DNA of 35,153 nt from an uncultured Ruminococcus sp. (GTDB lineage Bacteria; Bacillota; Clostridia; Oscillospirales; Acutalibacteraceae), in assembly GCA_902763365.1 (NCBI GenBank), contig CACWRT010000019.1, positions 1-35,153 of the forward strand, given 5' to 3'. The translations under genes were made by a program, and so were the position numbers. The notes beneath the pieces were generated by a model. It was not told the DNA's origin. It did no database searches and saw nothing but the letters and a program-made list of their open reading frames with translations. Below are positions 33,593 through 35,153 of the stretch, one piece after another; within the stretch, counting starts at the first letter, position 1; every line of letters starts with the position of its first letter.

Positions 33593-33994
33593 TCAGTCTT
33601 CCCGGAAATCATATCCCTGATCATTTATAAATGCAGGAACTTCAATATCCTTGCCAATAGTATCCTCCGCTCTGAGAAAAAACATTTGTGACATAATATT
33701 GTCGACGTAATACTCCGCTATAAAATCATCAGTTCCCATAATACTATAATATCTTTCATTACTGTCATTTTTATTATAGGCAATACATTCTCCAATGTTT
33801 CTTCCGTCCACATTTCCGTTCAAAGTTCCAAATGGTACATATACTCTTTCATTTATCTTAACTTTAATATATTCTCCGTCCGAATCTACGATAACAGGCT
33901 GTGACCTATCAGTAATATCATAATTGATCGGAACACACCCGGACAATATAAAAAATACAGTTACAGCAAGAATATAAAAACAACTCTTTTTCAC
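33593..33994 (-). CDS. Small lipoprotein of unknown function
   Basis: This is a 133-residue predicted lipoprotein: signal peptide MKKSCFYILAVTVFFILSGC with lipobox LSGC and lipidated Cys 20. The mature part is about 113 residues, acidic, with beta-type alternation (EYIKVKINERVYVPFGTL) that loosely recalls the surface domain repeats of copper-amine-oxidase-N type, though not enough to assign it. The start is GTG at 33994, overlapping the HTH gene's stop (GTGA), with GAGGAGAA upstream. It is exported to the outer membrane face and encoded just before the polytopic protein. Confidence 0.78.
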   Translation of the reverse strand: MKKSCFYILAVTVFFILSGCVPINYDITDRSQPVIVDSDGEYIKVKINERVYVPFGTLNGNVDGRNIGECIAYNKNDSNERYYSIMGTDDFIAEYYVDNIMSQMFFLRAEDTIGKDIEVPAFINDQGYDFRED

Positions 33995-34224
33995 TTTAAA
34001 TTCTCCTCATTTTCGCATGGCTTGTATTCAAGTATATCGCCCGGCTGACAGTCAAGTGCTTTACAAAGCTTTGCAAGAGTAGCAATTTTAATAGCCTTTG
34101 CCTTTCCGTTTTTCAGCACCGATATATTCGGCAGTGTTATCCCTACTCTTTCTGAAAGCTCGGTTACGCTCATCTTTCTTTTTGCAAGCATAACATCTAT
34201 ATTTATTATTATTTCTCCATCCAT
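33991..34224 (-). CDS. Cro/C1-type HTH regulator (YozG-like)
   Basis: This is a 77-residue single-domain DNA-binding protein of the Cro/C1 type, of the short class (YozG/HTH_26) that accompanies DUF2975 membrane proteins. The helix-turn-helix lies at about 18-40 (MSVTELSERVGITLPNISVLKNG) and the family ending LCKALDCQPGDILEY is present at about 52-66. It has no ligand domain, so control probably comes from partner proteins. GGGGTGAG precedes the ATG. It lies 149 nt after the DUF2975 gene and overlaps the lipoprotein gene by four bases. The palindrome at 34977-34993 is a candidate binding site. Confidence 0.9.
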   Translation of the reverse strand: MDGEIIINIDVMLAKRKMSVTELSERVGITLPNISVLKNGKAKAIKIATLAKLCKALDCQPGDILEYKPCENEENLK

Positions 34225-34373
34225 ATTCTCACCCCAATAATAAAAAGGAATTTGTTTATGTCATTATTTAATTGTAAAGAAAAACGGCATTAATGTAGTA
34301 AACTCCAAACCGAAATAATTACGCATTACGAATTAAAAATGACGCCGTTATTTTTTCTGATCTATTAAATCAT

Positions 34374-34853
34374 TCAAATTGTAAGATCATTCTCTTCCTG
34401 AAGCTTTGCAGCCTTCATTACCAGATGAGAGAGAGCTGCTGACGCAACTGTTATTGCCACACCAAAAAATGTCACAATAAGGGAACCAAGAACTATACCT
34501 ACATGATTAATTCCAATAAACAGATATATTACATTCATTATAAAAAAGAATATGCTGTCCCCTGCCGCAAGTAATGATATACGTTTTAGATCCTTTGCAT
34601 TTTCACGGCAGAATGACTTATCCTTTCCTATTCTTGATGATATTTTCCAACCAAAAAACAAAACGACATAACATGGTACAGCCGTTATCCAGAGAAATAT
34701 CAGCCACGGATAATACGCCCACTCATACTCAGGATTTTCGTATGCGATCGCTGAACCAAACTCCGGTATCACAAGAAAATATACTACTATTCCGCATAAT
34801 CCGATACCGATGATAATAAATTTCAACCATTTTGATAAACCCTTCTGTTCCAT
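34374..34853 (-). CDS. DUF2975 family membrane protein (YoaS-like)
   Basis: This 159-residue protein has four membrane helices (about 12-32, 50-70, 92-112 and 122-145) with the DUF2975 layout seen in B. subtilis YoaS: a first helix after a short basic N-terminus, and an IGKDKSFCRENAKDLKRISLLA segment before helix 3, the family's most conserved part. DUF2975 proteins usually sit beside a short HTH regulator, as here, and are thought to sense or sequester it; that is inference. The ATG at 34853 has GAGG 8 nt upstream; an in-frame ATG at 34889 lacks one. It is transcribed from the promoter at 34941-34969. Confidence 0.85.
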   Translation of the reverse strand: MEQKGLSKWLKFIIIGIGLCGIVVYFLVIPEFGSAIAYENPEYEWAYYPWLIFLWITAVPCYVVLFFGWKISSRIGKDKSFCRENAKDLKRISLLAAGDSIFFFIMNVIYLFIGINHVGIVLGSLIVTFFGVAITVASAALSHLVMKAAKLQEENDLTI

Positions 34854-34940
34854 AACAAATACCTCGCTCCTGAACGGACAGACTAACAAAAAGCCGTCCT
34901 GTAATAATAGAATAAAATAACTATAAGCTCATCTGATTGA

Positions 34941-34969
34941 ATTATATCATACATAATAACAAAAGTCAA
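34941..34969 (-). promoter_or_regulatory. Sigma-A type promoter of the DUF2975-HTH cassette
   Basis: On the minus strand TTGACT (34964-34969) and a perfect TATAAT (34941-34946) are 17 nt apart, about 90 nt before the DUF2975 start codon. Confidence 0.88.
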
Positions 34970-34976
34970 TAACTTT

Positions 34977-34993
34977 TTATCGTAATACGATAA
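34977..34993. promoter_or_regulatory. Perfect 17-bp palindrome, candidate operator
   Basis: TTATCGTA-A-TACGATAA has two perfect 8-base arms around one base and ends 7 nt upstream of the -35 box of the DUF2975 promoter. Its size and place fit a dimeric repressor or activator site; the YozG-like protein of the same cassette is the nearest candidate. It has no U-tract on the side of a gene end, so it is not a terminator. Confidence 0.6.
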
Positions 34994-35035
34994 TTTTTTA
35001 CCTGTTCAAAATAACATTCAGGACAAAGCCCCCAT

Positions 35036-35094
35036 CAGTCGCCTGCGGCGACTGCTTCCCCAAAGGGGCAATGCTGTCAACTTAAGAATTGACT
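35036..35094. repeat. Repeat family 2, copy B (with three successive palindromes)
   Basis: CAGTCGCC-TGC-GGCGACTG (35036-35054), then CCCC-AAA-GGGG (35058-35068), then TGTCAA/TTGAC (35075-35080 and 35089-35093). The core at 35065-35086 is identical over 22 bases to 31388-31409. Copy A lacks the first palindrome. Confidence 0.8.
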
Positions 35095-35153
35095 TGTAAA
35101 ATTGTATAAATTAATCAAACGAATTTCATACAATTTGCGAATTGACAAATTGA

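Larger units (their letters stand above)
34854..35153. other. Right-end intergenic region
   Basis: No gene is supported. The region holds the cassette promoter (34941-34969), a perfect palindrome (34977-34993), repeat family 2 copy B (35036-35094) and, at the edge, a nine-base inverted repeat AAATTGTAT/ATACAATTT (35099-35107 and 35128-35136) flanked by two GAATTGAC direct repeats (35087 and 35140). Confidence 0.65.

Noticed and set aside
34225-34373. Terminator between the DUF2975 and HTH genes
   Set aside because: An AACGG/CCGTT pairing with TTTC after it can be drawn on the minus strand, but the loop is about 60 nt and the stem is broken, so I could not support it.

Overview
The window looks like a chromosomal segment of a Ruminococcus-like member of the Clostridia (Oscillospiraceae). 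The basis is an AT-rich genome with textbook TTGACA-N17-TATAAT promoters, strong AGGAGG ribosome sites, frequent TTG/GTG starts, tRNA genes that mostly lack an encoded CCA, and gene content typical of that group: FtsEX plus a LytM peptidase, RqcH, meso-diaminopimelate dehydrogenase, a giant acyl-CoA dehydratase activase-like protein, and GC-rich palindromic intergenic repeats. The assignment rests on recall, not on a database search. I see no rRNA, CRISPR array, prophage or intact insertion sequence.

Layout. Bases 1-850 hold five minus-strand tRNA genes (Val, Asp, Phe, Gly, Cys in transcription order) with their own promoter and terminator. Bases 1217-4546 hold a plus-strand ftsE-ftsX-LytM peptidase operon for cell-wall cutting at division. 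It ends in a bidirectional terminator shared with a Na/Pi-cotransporter-PhoU protein. Bases 6382-9589 are a minus-strand trmK-nif3-rqcH group (tRNA m1A22 methylation, Nif3-type metal protein, ribosome quality control), preceded by a small DUF1858 redox-disulfide gene with its own promoter. Bases 9977-12136 are a minus-strand operon of a cytidylate-kinase-like protein, a small unknown, a left-handed beta-helix protein and a Nudix hydrolase.

The plus strand then carries a lipoprotein peptide-binding protein (12423-14033), a GC-rich repeat island, a BI-1/YccA membrane protein, an M3 oligoendopeptidase with a VanZ-family protein, and a two-gene ABC system with a very long coiled-coil permease (18009-22281). 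Convergent to it is a minus-strand series (26368 to 22299): a membrane protein of unknown function, a HAD phosphatase, ddh, and a phosphoglycerate-mutase-like protein whose active site appears lost. Divergently, 26934-31274 encodes a 1446-residue fusion of two activase domains with dehydratase-like parts.

The right end (31275-35153) has an intergenic region with two repeat families and a highly structured element. It is followed by a minus-strand cassette: DUF2975 membrane protein, YozG-like HTH regulator, small lipoprotein, a polytopic membrane protein (probably DUF6688) and a membrane-anchored protein. A perfect 17-bp palindrome lies upstream of the cassette promoter.

Most likely undescribed material: the 31657-34853 cassette with its palindrome, the degenerate ApgM-like protein next to ddh, the structured intergenic element at 31433-31547, and the monocistronic activase fusion.
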